Origin: Primula veris
Lineage: Eukaryota; Streptophyta; Magnoliopsida; Ericales; Primulaceae
Direction: 5' to 3'
Assembly (NCBI GenBank): GCA_963682055.1
Contig: OY821749.1
Location: 5,134,336-5,198,335, forward strand
Length of the DNA: 64,000 nucleotides
Shown here: positions 44,615-56,100 of the stretch, piece after piece
Layout of the letters: the number at the start of each line of letters is the position of its first letter
Position numbering within the stretch: the first letter of the stretch is position 1
Program-made: the position numbers and the translations under genes
Notes under the pieces: model-generated
Database searches by the model: none
The model's input: only the letters and a program-made list of their open reading frames with translations
What the model was told of the DNA's origin: nothing

Positions 44615-45145
44615 TGTGGTGGGAAATTTGTAAAAAATTCGTTAAGTGAAGAGGAGATGGTTTACTATAGAAATCTAAAGAGAGAAAATGGCTTGCTGTG
44701 AAAATCTAGAAAGAGAAGTAGAAAGTGAAAAATGAATTTCACTGAGGGTATTTATAGGCCCCTAATGGAAGGTGAAAAGACATTTACCAGAAGGTGAAAA
44801 GGCAGAACGGCTCATTACACAAACTCCCACAAATGACAGCCGCCACTCAACCCACGCCTTCCACGTGTACAGCAAGGAGAGGTCGTCTGCCAAGTGTCGC
44901 CTTTCAGCCGTTTTAGCATTAATGACATCGAAGAAACTGAAAAGACAGGCGGCGCCTCAAAATTATAAAACTGGCATGCTCCACGTGTAAGAAATCCATG
45001 AATGGTTGAACACGTATCAAGAGACGAGTCACGCCGAGGTGCCTCTAGACAGCCAAATATGAAGACGGAATGACCGGAGCCCCCGTAAAGTGAGGAAGGT
45101 ACTCACCGACACTGTCACTAACGACGACTCCGGACAGGGAGCTAT
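44615..45145. other. Promoter region of the antisense gene and 3' end before the LTR
   Basis: Apart from the TATA box, no coding sequence is seen. The last bases before the 3' LTR, ACAGGGAGCTAT, are only a weak purine-rich tract. Confidence 0.45.
44749..44756 (-). promoter_or_regulatory. TATA box of the antisense gene
   Basis: Minus-strand TATAAATA within GGGGCCTATAAATACCC, 135 bp before the predicted ATG at 44614. This gives the antisense gene a plausible promoter independent of the LTR. Confidence 0.6.
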
Positions 45146-45839
45146 TGGCGAGGGAATGTGAATGTCCCCTCGTCCGGACCGATATCACCACGGAAACGAA
45201 CAAACCGGGGCCCTATATAGTGGATGTCTCACCACCCCGGCTCATTACCAAACGGGGTGAAGCTAGGTCGGCCCAAAGAAGCATATCGAGTACGCTTCAC
45301 CAATTAATGTTGCTGCTCCCCTGGGGGACCCTCCTGGCGTTTCATCGACGTGGCCCAATCATAGGTCACCTCCCTGTGGGCCCCGGAAGAGGACAGTACC
45401 CTTGTCAGAGCCATGAATGACCTAACGCCGTTGGATCAACATCTTACAGTACAGTGATCCAATGGCTAATACACCTCTGATCACACTATAAATACTCCCT
45501 CTAATACCACTAAGAAGGGGACACAGAAATACGGAGAGGAGAGATAAAGCTTAAACAACCCGGACCCCCAGAACACTGCCTGTACCATCCGATACTACGA
45601 CCTGTAACCGGCCCGGTCCCTCACTCTTAATTATATTCCTACTTTCAGTTAACACCGATACTGACTTGATCGTTGGAGAGGGAAAACCTGGTACCAACCC
45701 CGGGCCCCTGTTTGTTTCTTGCGCAGGCACGAAGGCCACCTCGTCGCCGTAGCCGACGTAAATCACCCCGGATACCTCGGAAGATCGGAGCCGACGCGAA
45801 TTGAGTAAGCCGAGCTTGGAAAGAAAATCAGGCTCGCCA
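45146..45839 (+). repeat. 3' LTR of the Tat element
   Basis: 694 bp, same length and ends as the left LTR, TATAAATA at 45487-45494. Differences seen by eye are single substitutions only, about 15. Confidence 0.94.
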
Positions 45840-46029
45840 GTGACTTCGCTATTATTGGCAAAGATTTATCTCATAGGATTCGTTTAAACTTGGTTAATAT
45901 CCCATCAATATCCTGAACTCTCACAAATTAATGATTTAGTACCGCCTACTATTTGTATCCCCGAATTTAGGATGTGATCGCAAACAATTAACCAATTTAG
46001 GTCACTTCCGTCTAAATTGATGATGTCTT

Positions 46030-46155
46030 TCTTTTTTTAAAATCTTATTAAAAGAGATTAAATGATTTCACACATATCCCGTTAATAAGACTCGAACCCT
46101 TCAACTCATATTTAATAGTGCGGGTTCTAGCTTACTAGACTATTTCTAGTGTGAT
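46030..46155 (-). mobile_element. Possible tRNA-derived SINE remnant
   Basis: On the minus strand a Pol III B-box-like GGGTTCGAGTCTT (46087-46099) follows TAGTCTAGTAAGCTAGAACC (a weak A-box region) by about 30 bp, and the sequence ends in an A-rich TTTTAAAAAAAG tail near 46030. No target duplication was identified. Confidence 0.4.
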
Positions 46156-46984
46156 GATGTCATCTGTATAACTGTAACAGTATTTATGTCATTGGTTAAT
46201 TCATTTGGTAAATACTTAATTAGTATTCTGAACTATAATAAAATAATGATTTGTATCTTGTATAATAGTTCAGGTATTAACCGAGTGTACTTAACCTGTA
46301 TTCATATCAAAAAATTAAAAAGTTTATACATAATTTTTGTATAGAAATACATATATAGTATTAGATTAATTGGCGAAGTGTGAAATTTAAAGTGAGATGA
46401 GTTGTCAAGAGTATAGGTTATGGATAGTGGCAGAGATTAGGTTTTAGAGTAATGACGTGTAGTGTGGATGTTGGAAAAAATAAGAGGAAAAATGCCAATT
46501 TATTTTAAATTTTAGATCTTATTTATAAAAAACCCGTTACTTATAAGTTGGTCGAACTCTATTATAAGTCATTAACCCAAATTACTCTCTTTCTTTCACT
46601 AGAATTTTGATACTTATCTCCACCACCATTCTTCACTGCTCCTCTCCGGCATGGCACCGTCGCTATTCTCTCTCTATTTCACCATTGTATGCAATCATTG
46701 TCGTAAGCGGGGTCACTGGTCGTTGGATCTTCTAATTGAGTTGTTTTATCGACGAAGATCGGTATATGATCGTATCACAGTGGTTTTTCATTCAATTTAG
46801 GATTCAATGTTTATAAATAGCTGTTAGGTTTTTTAATCGGTACCAAAATTTAGATATATAGCTCTATTTGTACATATTACCTTTAATTTGTGTTACATAT
46901 TATTAGAATTCATCTGTGCATTGTTTCAATTATTATATTTCATTGATTGTTCTATAATTTGATCAGTTTTTTTTTTTTTTTTTA
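46156..46984. other. AT-rich intergenic DNA, nothing recognised
   Basis: Short ORFs only. A CT-rich segment with ATGGCACCGTCGC near 46650 looks like 5'-UTR sequence but opens only a short frame. Confidence 0.35.
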
Positions 46985-47302
46985 ATAACACAAATAATAT
47001 CACAGGATTAACACGAACAGTATCATATGGTTATATGACTACTAAGCAGGATTAGATGAATAACTAGCCGAATTAGATAAAACAAATAAGATTAGATACT
47101 AATCAACAGGATAAAGGACTAACAAAAATGATTATATGACTAACAAGTAAGTAAATGAAACAAACAGGATTAGATACTAATAAACAAGATTAGATGAAAC
47201 AAATAGGATAAATGACTAACAAACAGAATTATATGAATAACAAACAAAATTATAGACTAACAAACAGGATTAGATGACTGACAAACATGATTTAATACTA
47301 TC
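46985..47302 (+). repeat. Degenerate minisatellite ACAAACAGGATTAGATGACTA, left part
   Basis: Units of about 20-24 bp based on AACAGGATTAGATGACTAAC recur with substitutions and indels across the whole stretch. The same repeat resumes at 48153-48240, so the Cassandra element interrupts one array. Confidence 0.8.
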
Positions 47303-47593
47303 TGTAACGACCCGGCCCTACGGACCGAACCGCCACGTCCGTATCAATAATATTGTCCGCTTTGGCACAACTTTCCAGGGGAGTCATCCATTCTGGTACT
47401 ACTCCAAGTTAAGCACGCTTAACTGTGGAGTTTCGTCCTCGCTATTGTGCCGCACGGCTTTAAAAGGCCTTGTTTATAGGAAATGGATCTTTAAGCTCAT
47501 ATACCATACGAGTACTCTCATATCTGGGCGATGTGGGACTGACGCACAATACCGCACCACAGAATTTCCTTCCTGGAAATCTGGGTCGTCACA
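47303..47593 (-). repeat. Cassandra 3' LTR (291 bp)
   Basis: Single-unit LTR. Its 5S-like region (47370-47433) differs from the other copies in the C-box (GGATGGGTGACC reads GAATGGATGACT here). Confidence 0.88.
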
Positions 47594-47689
47594 ATCACCC
47601 TCCCTTTAGGCACGATGTCCTCGTCGGACACGTCGTCCTTCAGGGATCCACACACACGTGTTAGTCCCCACATTTCCGGCCAGATAGAG

Positions 47690-47701
47690 GCTCTGATACC
47701 A
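47690..47701 (-). other. Cassandra primer-binding site
   Basis: TGGTATCAGAGC on the minus strand, two bases inside the 5' LTR edge. It is complementary to the 3' end of initiator methionine tRNA. Confidence 0.88.
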
Positions 47702-47770
47702 TCTGTAACGACCCGGCCCTACGGACCGAACCGCCACGCCCGTATCAACAATATTGTCCGCTTTGGCACA

Positions 47771-47833
47771 ACTTCCCAGGGGGGTCACCCATCCTGGTAC
47801 TACTCCAAGTTAAGCACGTTTAACTATGGAGTT
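47771..47833 (-). other. 5S rRNA-like domain, first copy in the 5' LTR
   Basis: Minus strand matches the 5S internal promoter region: GAGTAGTACCAGGATGGGTG and ACC (C-box), with the A-box AGTTAAACGTGCT (one change from AGTTAAGCGTGCT). Known Cassandra elements keep these Pol III boxes. It is not a genuine 5S gene, since the outer stems are missing. Confidence 0.8.
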
Positions 47834-47928
47834 TCGTCCTCGCTGTTGTGCCGCACGGCTTTAAAAGGCCTTGTTAATAGGAAATGGATCTTCACGCCCA
47901 TATCAACAATATTGTCCGCTTTGGCACA

Positions 47929-47991
47929 ACTTCCCAGGGGGGTCACCCATCCTGGTACTACTCCAAGTTAAGCACGCTTAACTATGGAGTT
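47929..47991 (-). other. 5S rRNA-like domain, second copy in the 5' LTR
   Basis: Same domain exactly 158 bp away, with the intact A-box AGTTAAGCGTGCT and C-box GGATGGGTGACC. It is the best preserved of the three 5S-like domains in this element. Confidence 0.82.
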
Positions 47992-48152
47992 CCGTCATCG
48001 CTGTTGTGCCGCACGGCTTTAAAAGGCCTTGTTTATAGGAAATGGATCTTTAAGCTCATATACCATACGAGTACTCTCATATCTGGGCGATGTGGGACTG
48101 ACGCACAATACCGCACCACAGAATTTCCTTCCTGGAAATCTGGGTCGTCACA

Positions 48153-48240
48153 ATAACAAACAGGATAAACATGACTACTAACACATAATTAGACAGGATT
48201 ATGATGAAATACTAACATTGGATCAAGATTAGATGATTAC
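48153..48240 (+). repeat. Minisatellite, right part
   Basis: ACAAACAGGATAAACATGAC and following units continue the array seen at 46985-47302. Confidence 0.65.
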
Positions 48241-49914
48241 CTCTTTTTCGGCTCTTTGTTTAGGGGTTTTTTTGAAACTTTTGTGTAGGCAGCGATCTCA
48301 TACCTAAAACATAATATATGAAAACATTAAAAATCACAATATAAAAAATCCTAAAATGATCAATAAATTACTGTACAAAACTCATACGTTACTATACAAG
48401 ATGAAACATAATCAACACGGCTACTAGCGTAGGATCAAACAGGATTACGCGTTTTTATTTGGAAAAAAGTGCAAAATACAAGGATTTACCTGTTTATGGT
48501 GAAATAGTTGAGTGCCTCGAAAATCGTCGTCGTCCGCAGCCTGACACGTCACTTCGCCGTCCAGATTTCGGTGTGAGAGGTGGAGGATGAAGATGATTTT
48601 AGAGAGAGAGAGAGGCGCGAATGAAATGTGAGATATTTAGCTGTAAATGTATTTTGAATACTACGTTCCTGACTGTAAATAAGTTTATGTATCTAATTGT
48701 AAATAAGTTGTCATCGGTGGGTTTTTATAATTAATTTGCTAGATATGTATCTATTTGTAAGTTTTCCAAAACATGTCCAAAACATGTCCAAAACAAGATC
48801 TATCACGGGTGTAGTGGATTGAGATAATGTGGAGGTGAAGACCCGTATGTTGAGCCTTGACCGATACAATCTAACGGAGTCCAAATCTTCTATTCCCCAT
48901 TCTTTATCTCGATCCTTCCGTACCCCAGTACTTATTTTATCCAAAAATTTGTTCTAAAAAACTTAAAAAAAAACTGTACAATTACTATAACACATGTATC
49001 AATACATTCCAATATATATTTTTTTAAATCCACACTCAATTTATTTTGCAATAAATGTATAAATTAGTGTAAATTAAACATTAAATCTTAGAAAAATTGT
49101 CTAAAACAATATTATGTCCAAATGTTGTAAAATTTGAATACAATATAATATAAAAGCTTATAAACTTTCGGAACAAGTTGTGAAAAATTAAAATTTAAAT
49201 GAAAATAAGCAAAAAGGCACGGAAGGAGGTAGAGAATAGGTGTAAAAGATTTGAACTTGTTTCAACGTGAGATATGAGAGGGTTGAAGTGTAGCGGAAGC
49301 TTAATGTTTCTTTTTGTATGAAATTTATTTATTAATGTATTTCAATATATTTTTTTCCATTTTCTATTTGTTTTTACTATACTTTTGTTATAAGTTGTAA
49401 CTTTATTTATATTCTTATAAGTGTGCTTCCATATTTCCATTTTTGTCAATTTTAAATATTTATTAAATTAAATAAAAATATTATATTTCTTACTTTTAAT
49501 GTTTTATTTCGTATCGTAACATTGTGTTTTTCACTTGTATTAAAATCTCCTATTTCTTAAAAATGAGTTTTCACTTATTTTACCCTGAGTAATTGTTATT
49601 TTCATAAGAGTATAAAATAATTATCTAAATGAATAACCATATATATATATATGGTAGTCGAAACAAAAAAAATACACAATTTTTATCTATTTATTATTTG
49701 CAATTCTAATACAACATTTGCATAGTGAATTACCAGACTCAACCATGGTTGTTAAGTTCGCATAAGAAACTAAATTAATGAGTATTAAAGATCATCAATT
49801 TTGCGTTATTCTATAAACATACTATATATATATAATGCAAAAAAAAAAAGAAAAATCGTCATTTTGATTCAATTCCAAAATGCAAACCTTAAACATCTGA
49901 TAATTAATAAAATT
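48241..49914. other. AT-rich intergenic DNA, nothing recognised
   Basis: Includes a (GA)n tract near 48602-48614 and a (TA)n tract near 49638-49650. No supported gene. Confidence 0.4.
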
Positions 49915-50030
49915 TCTTTAAAGGTAATCCATTTTGTGGTGTTCATGGATCGAACTCTGGTTATGAGTCTAGTATACTAGGGTCTAAAACACTTGTGATG
50001 ACCACTTTGCTCTGAACAATTGTAATCTTT
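49915..50030 (-). mobile_element. Possible tRNA-derived SINE remnant
   Basis: The minus strand carries AAAGTGGTCATCACAAGTG (A-box-like), and about 35 bp on GAGTTCGATCC (B-box-like, 49947-49957), in tRNA-like spacing. No tail or duplication was confirmed. Confidence 0.38.
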
Positions 50031-50499
50031 GTACAGACTAAATTATAACTTTTGTAAGATTTCCAAATACGGGACCATCCCTGGTATTAACAAGTCTTAA
50101 GGACTGGATAGAACTTCTTTTTTATACCGTGTGATTATATCTTAATAAATATTATCCATGCATATCAAATAAAGATATCAAATCTCAGCCATAATTAGAT
50201 TAGAATAGTAAAAAAGAACATTTACACTGCCGTACAACCGTTGTCTCGAAATCTTGTTTGTCGGGCCATTTGTTACACGCACGTACACCGAGTGATTTTC
50301 TCTTATTTCCCATTTTATCCCTAACACTAAATAAGTCCATTTGTTTGGACAAATTTATACTATGTTCTCATCTTTTCATTTGATACAACAGTTTCCAATA
50401 AATTGCACATAATGACGGACTCAATTCCCATAGGAGTATATCTTTTGAGAAATCCTTTTTATGGCTTATACTGTTAAGAAAATTCCAAAAAAAATTAAT
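50031..50499. other. AT-rich intergenic DNA, nothing recognised
   Basis: No ORF, RNA gene or repeat that I can support. Confidence 0.4.
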
Positions 50500-50825
50500 G
50501 TCATGACCTTAAATAAAGTGATGGCGAAGTGACAAATGAATGTGAAAAACAAAATATTTCTTTCATCCCAATTTAATCATCATTTGTTCCATTTTCTGAA
50601 GTCCCAAAATGTTTTTTCTTCTAAAATAGATGTCTAAAAGTGGTAAGTTTGCTTTATTAACTGTCATGACCTTAAATAAAGTGATGGCCAAGTGACAAAT
50701 GAATGTGAAAAACAAAATATTTCTTTCATCCCAATTTAATCATCATTTGTTCCATTTTCTGAACTCCCAAAATGTTTTTCTTCTAAAATAGATGTCTAAA
50801 AGTGGTAAGTTTACTTTATTAACCA
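50500..50825 (+). repeat. Tandem duplication, two copies of 163 bp
   Basis: GTCATGACCTTAAATAAAGT starts both copies (50500 and 50663), which are almost identical to the end (GTTT(G/A)CTTTATTAAC). Confidence 0.93.
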
Positions 50826-50994
50826 TTCTTTAAAATATGTGCAAGAACAAAAACTTCGTAAGATTTCACTAATTTAAGGAGAGTATTGATTAATACAAGT
50901 GCACTTATAAAATTTTCATAACCGTTTGATAACAGATTTTTTAAGTTTATTTTTGGATTTTTGTTTATAAAAATCGATGGGTCTTTGGATAGTT

Positions 50995-51236
50995 ATATTA
51001 CTTCCGTCTCTAAATAATTTATCATTATTCTAATTTGGGACGTTACTAAATAATTGATCATTTTCTTGTTTTAATAAAGTAATCTACTTAGAATTATCAT
51101 TATACCATTCACATATCATATGCAAAAAATTATGATATGACATTTTGTCCTTTTATGATGGATATTATTGTAACTTTATACACATACTCTTAAATTTCAT
51201 ACTCTTCCAAACATATCCAGGAACGAAAGGAATATT
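50995..51236. mobile_element. Possible Stowaway-like MITE
   Basis: The left end TTACTTCCGTCTCTAAATAA and the right end GGAACGAAAGGAATATTA resemble the CTCCCTCCGTTCC termini of Stowaway-type MITEs, with an inner TGGGACGTTACTAAATAATT echo. The ends match imperfectly and a TA duplication is only suggestive. Confidence 0.42.
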
Positions 51237-51253
51237 ATTTAGCGTCTAATAAT

Positions 51254-51325
51254 CTGATGTTTAGGCTGTAAAGACTGAAAAAATACGATTTTGAAAATCT
51301 AGATTTTCATAAAATTTGAAAACCG
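51254..51325 (+). repeat. Direct repeat, left copy (pair with 52240-52311)
   Basis: AATACGATTTTGAAAATCTA and GATTTTCATAAAATTTGAAA recur about 985 bp further on. The flanking CCAAACATATC (51208 and 52222) is also shared, so the repeated block may reach 100 bp. Confidence 0.75.
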
Positions 51326-52239
51326 ATCATACTAATAACGTGGTGTGGCAACCCAATAATGTCACCCAATAATTAAAAGAAATGTGGAGAAAATGTAGCA
51401 AGTGGGTTTAATATCAATAGTACACAATTAAATTGCACAAGTTTTATTCCCACTAACACTAACTCACGGGATTTTCTCATCCCATCATCTACCATAACTG
51501 TTCTTTATGTATTAAATATAATTAAATGCTAATTCTTAGAATTTATTCATTCATAAATTAAGTTTACAATGAAAATTAAGTTAAAAGAACATAATTAAAT
51601 AAGAAATAAAATTTTAAACTCATTGATATTGAAACTTAAGCTTATATATGTTTTTTTAAAACGAGCATACTAAAACCCAATACATATTAGTGAACCCTAA
51701 AATAAATACCCTAAAGTTAATTAAAACTAAAAACTAAAAAAAAAAAACTACCATTAATGTTGTTTTTAAAAAATTAATGACCTTTACCTATATAACTAAT
51801 AATGAAAGATAAAATTATTTATGGTAAAATTTAATATATTAAATCTCACCGATTTTTTGTTTACAAAAGAAAAGAAACACTATTTTTTTCTATGGAGAAT
51901 TTAAATTACAAAATTAATAGTCTCCTCCGGTAAGAAACATAAAAATAGTAGAAGTTATTTAATTATAATAATTAAACGAAATGTGGGTTGATGAATTTGA
52001 TGATTATTGTTGGCTATAGAGATGGAGTTTTGTTATCAAAGAGAATAATGAGAGAGAAGAATAATGGTGGCAGGATTTAATGAATTTTAAACGTTTAATT
52101 CAATGCATGGATTGTATTCTATTTATATGCATAATTGACACGTGTATCTCAATTATTAGGTTTCCACAACACGTCGTTAATCTGATATGATAGTACGGAT
52201 ATACGTGAGAGTTTCTACTCTCCCAAACATATCATAATA

Positions 52240-52311
52240 TGATATTTATACCGTAAATACTAAAAAAATACGATTTTGAAAATCTAGATTTTCATAAAAT
52301 TTGAAATCCGA
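52240..52311 (+). repeat. Direct repeat, right copy
   Basis: Near-identical to 51254-51325, followed by an extra self-complementary CCGATTTTTAAAATCGG. The two copies enclose about 0.9 kb of AT-rich DNA without genes. Confidence 0.75.
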
Positions 52312-52550
52312 TTTTTAAAATCGGATTTTGGAAAAGACAAAACAATGTATTGCCAAACACAGCATGTGTTGATTAGGACGGATGATTATATTGTGAGAAG
52401 GACACTTTTTTTTATCTAAAGTTAGAATGAAATATAAACGAATTAAGTGATATGAATGAAAGACAAAAAAACAAGGAGAAGTTAGTGCAAATAATTATTG
52501 TCTAACTTACTAAATACTCTTTATTTCTCTTGTTCCCCTCTCTTCCTCCG

Positions 52551-52554
<4 letters not shown>

Positions 52555-52574
<20 letters not shown>
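52555..52574 (+). repeat. (GA)n microsatellite in the presumed WD40 5' UTR
   Basis: About ten GA units. GA tracts are common near plant transcription starts. The 3' splice-like TTTTTTCCAG at 53105-53114 suggests a 5'-UTR intron between here and the start codon. Confidence 0.75.
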
Positions 52575-52581
<7 letters not shown>

Positions 52582-53144
52582 ACGGGAAGATCGCTAATCA
52601 TAGGTCAATCAATTTCTATGAAAATTTTGTTTTGTTATATCAGTTTCCTTAATTTATGCATCGGTTTTAATTCTAAAAGATTGTTTTTCATTTTCTTCTT
52701 TTATGAGTTTCTGATATTCATTTATTATAATGGGCAAAATCTCTATAGCCCATGTAAAAGAAAAAATGAACCCATCTTTTTAATTTTTGTTTTCATTGGG
52801 GATTGGGAAAACTAGAGGAATTGAAAAAAATCCGATCTTTTACCATGTATATTGAATTTTTTTTTTATCGATTTTAGTCTTTCACATCTCTCGTAATTAC
52901 GAAAAGAAAACATTTCTAGTTTCTCCACTCGAATTCAATGAGTTAGTCATTTGTGGGTTTATTCTGATTCGAAAGTTGGCTTTTTATCTATTTACTTTGT
53001 TTTATTGTTCCCTTTTTTAATTCAGTGTCTCTTCTTTTGTGTAACTTGTCATTTTGTGTAAGTTTTTTGTTAATTAACACATTGCTTAGAGATTAATTTG
53101 TTGTTTTTTCCAGCTAATTTTGATGGGCTAAGCTCAAACGAAAA

Positions 53145-56100
53145 ATGGGTAGCTTCCTCGAAGGGGACGAGGAGTATAATAATAGATACTTCGATGCTCC
53201 GGATGAGCTGTCATCTGCTCATTCGTCTCCGTACAACCTCTCCGAGCCCTCTAAATCTAGCACCGATTTCGATGACAAAACATTAAGCAATATAGAGTTT
53301 AAAGTATGGGCTAGAACCCCTCAAAGCGTTCAAGAGCGAAGAGGCAAGTTCTTCGATTTTATGGGATTTGATGATGACGAAACCATAGGATTACGACGAA
53401 AAATCACGAAAGAACGAGTTACACAAAGTAGTGGAGCTGTGTTGAGAACCTCGAGCTTTGAAGATAGCAGGTCTTCTTTCGATTCTTTATCAAGACGGTC
53501 GAGTAGTTTCGATTTAAATGAAAGAAATGGTACCCTTATAAGCAGAGCTGAGACTGAGAACAATAAAACTCAGCTTTATCGGGTCCTTGGTTTGGATTCT
53601 TTGGAACGGTTAGGTGTGTCTCGAGAGTTTAAAAGGAGCCTTAGTTCGCGTAGAAAATCTATACCGAGAGAGGATGAGGGGGATACTGATTTGGAGAAAA
53701 AGTTTGAGAAAGTGAAAACTAAGATAATGAGTAGATTACGATCAATGACATGTATTGATAAGCCCGAGGTGGTTAATAATTTTAGACCTACAAATTCGTT
53801 CCCTAAACGAAGAGGGACGAGGGTTCAAAGAGTTAAGGTACGGCATTGCAAAAAGAACTGGAAAGAGCTTTCGGCTTTATTTACAACACAAGATTTTCAA
53901 GCACATAAAGGGTCGATTTCGGCTATGAAATTTAGCCTCGATGGGAAATTCCTAGCAACAGCTGGCGAAGACTGTGTTGTGCGTGTGTGGCAAGTAGTGG
54001 AGGATGTGAGGTCTAACGTGGTTGATATTCCTGAGATTGATTCTTCAAGTGCTTATTTTACGATGGATCATCTCTCTAAGCTGGCACCGTACGTGAGAGG
54101 GAAAGACCGAGTGAGTCATTTGAGGGATTTTAGGAAAACGGTAGATTCGGCTTGCGTCGTTTTTCCACCCAGGGTTTTTCGGATACTGGAGGAGCCGATA
54201 CATCAGTTTCGTGGGCATAATGGTGAGATCTTAGATCTATCGTGGTCAAAACAGAATGTGAGTTTTGATTTAAAGGCGTACGTTTTCTCTATATATGTGT
54301 AGCTGATTAAGTTCTATTTTTCCTTACTCTTGTTCTTGGTGTAGTGTCTATTATCATCATCCATTGATAAAACGGTGATGCTATGGAGAGTGGGATTTCA
54401 GCAATGCATTAAAAGTTTTCCTCATAGCAATTATGGTACATGCCTATACTGTCTCTATACCTTGTTTGGTTGAGGGTTCTAAGCTCATTTTTTTATTATA
54501 TTTTTTTGCATAAAAGATAGAGTGCATTTGATTGACCAGCTCATAAGCTGAGTTTTTTCTGCTTTCTTGCCCTGGAAATGCTCGAATTTTTAAGCTGGAT
54601 GGTCCCAACATTTTCCTCAAATTCAAAAGACTCTGCTTCTTTGTTTTAAAGCCAGAATCTTTGAGCTCGTTGTTTTTTTTTTGCTTTTATGCTCTAGACT
54701 GTATTTTGTTGACCAGCTCAGAAACTGAGTTTTTTCTGGTTTGTTGGAATGAAAAAGATAGAATCTGCGAGCTGGATGAACCAACTTTTTTTTTCCTTGA
54801 ACACAGAAAATAGTGCTTATTATCTATAATCTGCAGCTGAACAAGTTCATAACCATCTATTACAATAGTCCTAATAAGTATTTCTTGTATACATTGTTAT
54901 ACACTGCAGTGACATGCATTCATTTTGATCCTGTGGATGATAATCACTTCATCAGCGGTTCAATAGACGGTAAAATTCGTATATGGGACATCATAAGTGG
55001 TCTAGTTGTTGATTGGGCAGATGTTAGAGATATAGTCTCGGCAGTGTGCTACCGCCCTAATGGGCAGGTTTGGTGATTTTCTTGTTCTCTTATCTTGTAT
55101 TTGTGATTGGGTCTTTTACAATAGCGACATAGTAATCTATATTTTTTATCGTGTGATACAGGGTGCTGTTGTAGGCTGTATAACGGGCATTTGCCGCTTT
55201 TACAACATATCAGGTGATCCGCTCTTTAATTTACAGTTTCTGTTATGATTACTGTTAAGTAATATGTTATGAACTTAATTGTCATTTAGTTGCAGTAAAA
55301 AAAAAAACTCGTTCCCCATTTAGTGCTTATTTTTAATTGACATGGTGTTCAATAAACTGGAATTAAGTTTTGATGTGCATTCACTTCACAAAACTGAATA
55401 TTAAATAGCATGCAATAGCACAAAATGACAATCAAATTTCCCACTAACATTTAATGAGAACAATTTTAAGATATGTAATGGGATTTCCCAATTATAAGCA
55501 CACTTTATTTCAGCGTATCTGGTGTAGCAACTTCGATTGCGAAGTGGAAGACCGTGATTTTGTACTCATTATTTTTGTAGAGCTTGTTTAAAGTTTTTGG
55601 TTACTACACATACAATTTCCGAGTCATCAACCGATATCTAAATTTATTTAGTTTTCATTAAACGAGAGTAAACCACACTCTGTTTATTGCTTGTTTGGAT
55701 CAGATGATCACTTCCAATTAGAAGCTAAGATGTGTTTACACAACAAGAAAAATACTTGCAAAAGGATAACTGGCTTCCAGGTGTTGAGATCTCTCCCATT
55801 TCTTTGCCCCGTCACTTTTTTCTTGTTCGTTTGTACATTTTATGTGAGTATGCTTGATTATAGAATAGTCATGATAAGACATTTTGGTGCAGTTTCTCCC
55901 TCAAGATCCATGTAAGTTGATGGTGACTTGCGCAGATGCTAAAATAAGGATCATTAGCGGAACTAATGTCGTCGGAAAATATAAGGGTAATTCATATTTT
56001 GTCATAATTTATATGATTGCATGGTTTGCTATTTACTCATTTAGCTTATTGGTTTGGTAAAACTTCTCTTTTTCCAACAAGAAGCAGGTAGTATTGTTTG

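Larger units (their letters stand above)
34861..45839 (+). mobile_element. Complete Ty3/gypsy Tat-lineage retrotransposon (11 kb)
   Basis: LTRs of 694 bp at both ends (34861-35554, 45146-45839), bounded by TGGCGAG/CTCGCCA, with an exact 5-bp duplication GTGAC (34856-34860 and 45840-45844). Primer-binding site TGGCGCCGTCTGTGGGA starts two bases after the left LTR. Gag and pol lie on the plus strand; pol has both a normal and a second archaeal-type RNase H before integrase, the hallmark of the Tat lineage. A 4-kb region between pol and the 3' LTR carries an antisense gene, as known for Grande and Retand. I count about 15 LTR substitutions by eye, so it is older than the copia element at 10.3 kb. 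Confidence 0.95.
47303..48152 (-). mobile_element. Cassandra-type TRIM retrotransposon with 5S rRNA sequence in its LTRs
   Basis: Two LTRs beginning TGTGACGACCC and ending GGGTCGTTACA on the minus strand surround a 110-bp internal domain (47594-47703). The domain starts with a canonical tRNA-iMet primer-binding site TGGTATCAGAGC and ends with the polypurine tract AAAGGGAGGGTGAT. There is no coding capacity. The LTRs carry a region matching plant 5S rRNA, the defining feature of Cassandra TRIMs. A clean target duplication is not visible (left ACTATC, right ATAAC). Confidence 0.9.
47704..48152 (-). repeat. Cassandra 5' LTR (449 bp) with a 158-bp internal duplication
   Basis: Units 47735-47892 and 47893-48050 are tandem copies, each containing the 5S-like domain. 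The extra 158 bp equals the exact length difference from the 3' LTR. Confidence 0.9.

Noticed and set aside
47370..47991. Genuine 5S rRNA genes
   Set aside because: Only the internal promoter half matches and the outer stems are missing; LTRs, primer-binding site and polypurine tract show a Cassandra TRIM.
46490..48745. A larger inverted-repeat transposon enclosing the Cassandra element
   Set aside because: AAAAACCC and ACTTATTTAC-like words appear inverted near 46530 and 48700, but I could not align the ends beyond a few bases and no TSD was seen.
52498..52815. 105-codon ORF before the WD40 gene
   Set aside because: Lies in the GA-repeat and T-rich presumed 5' UTR/intron, with phenylalanine-rich translation and no motif.
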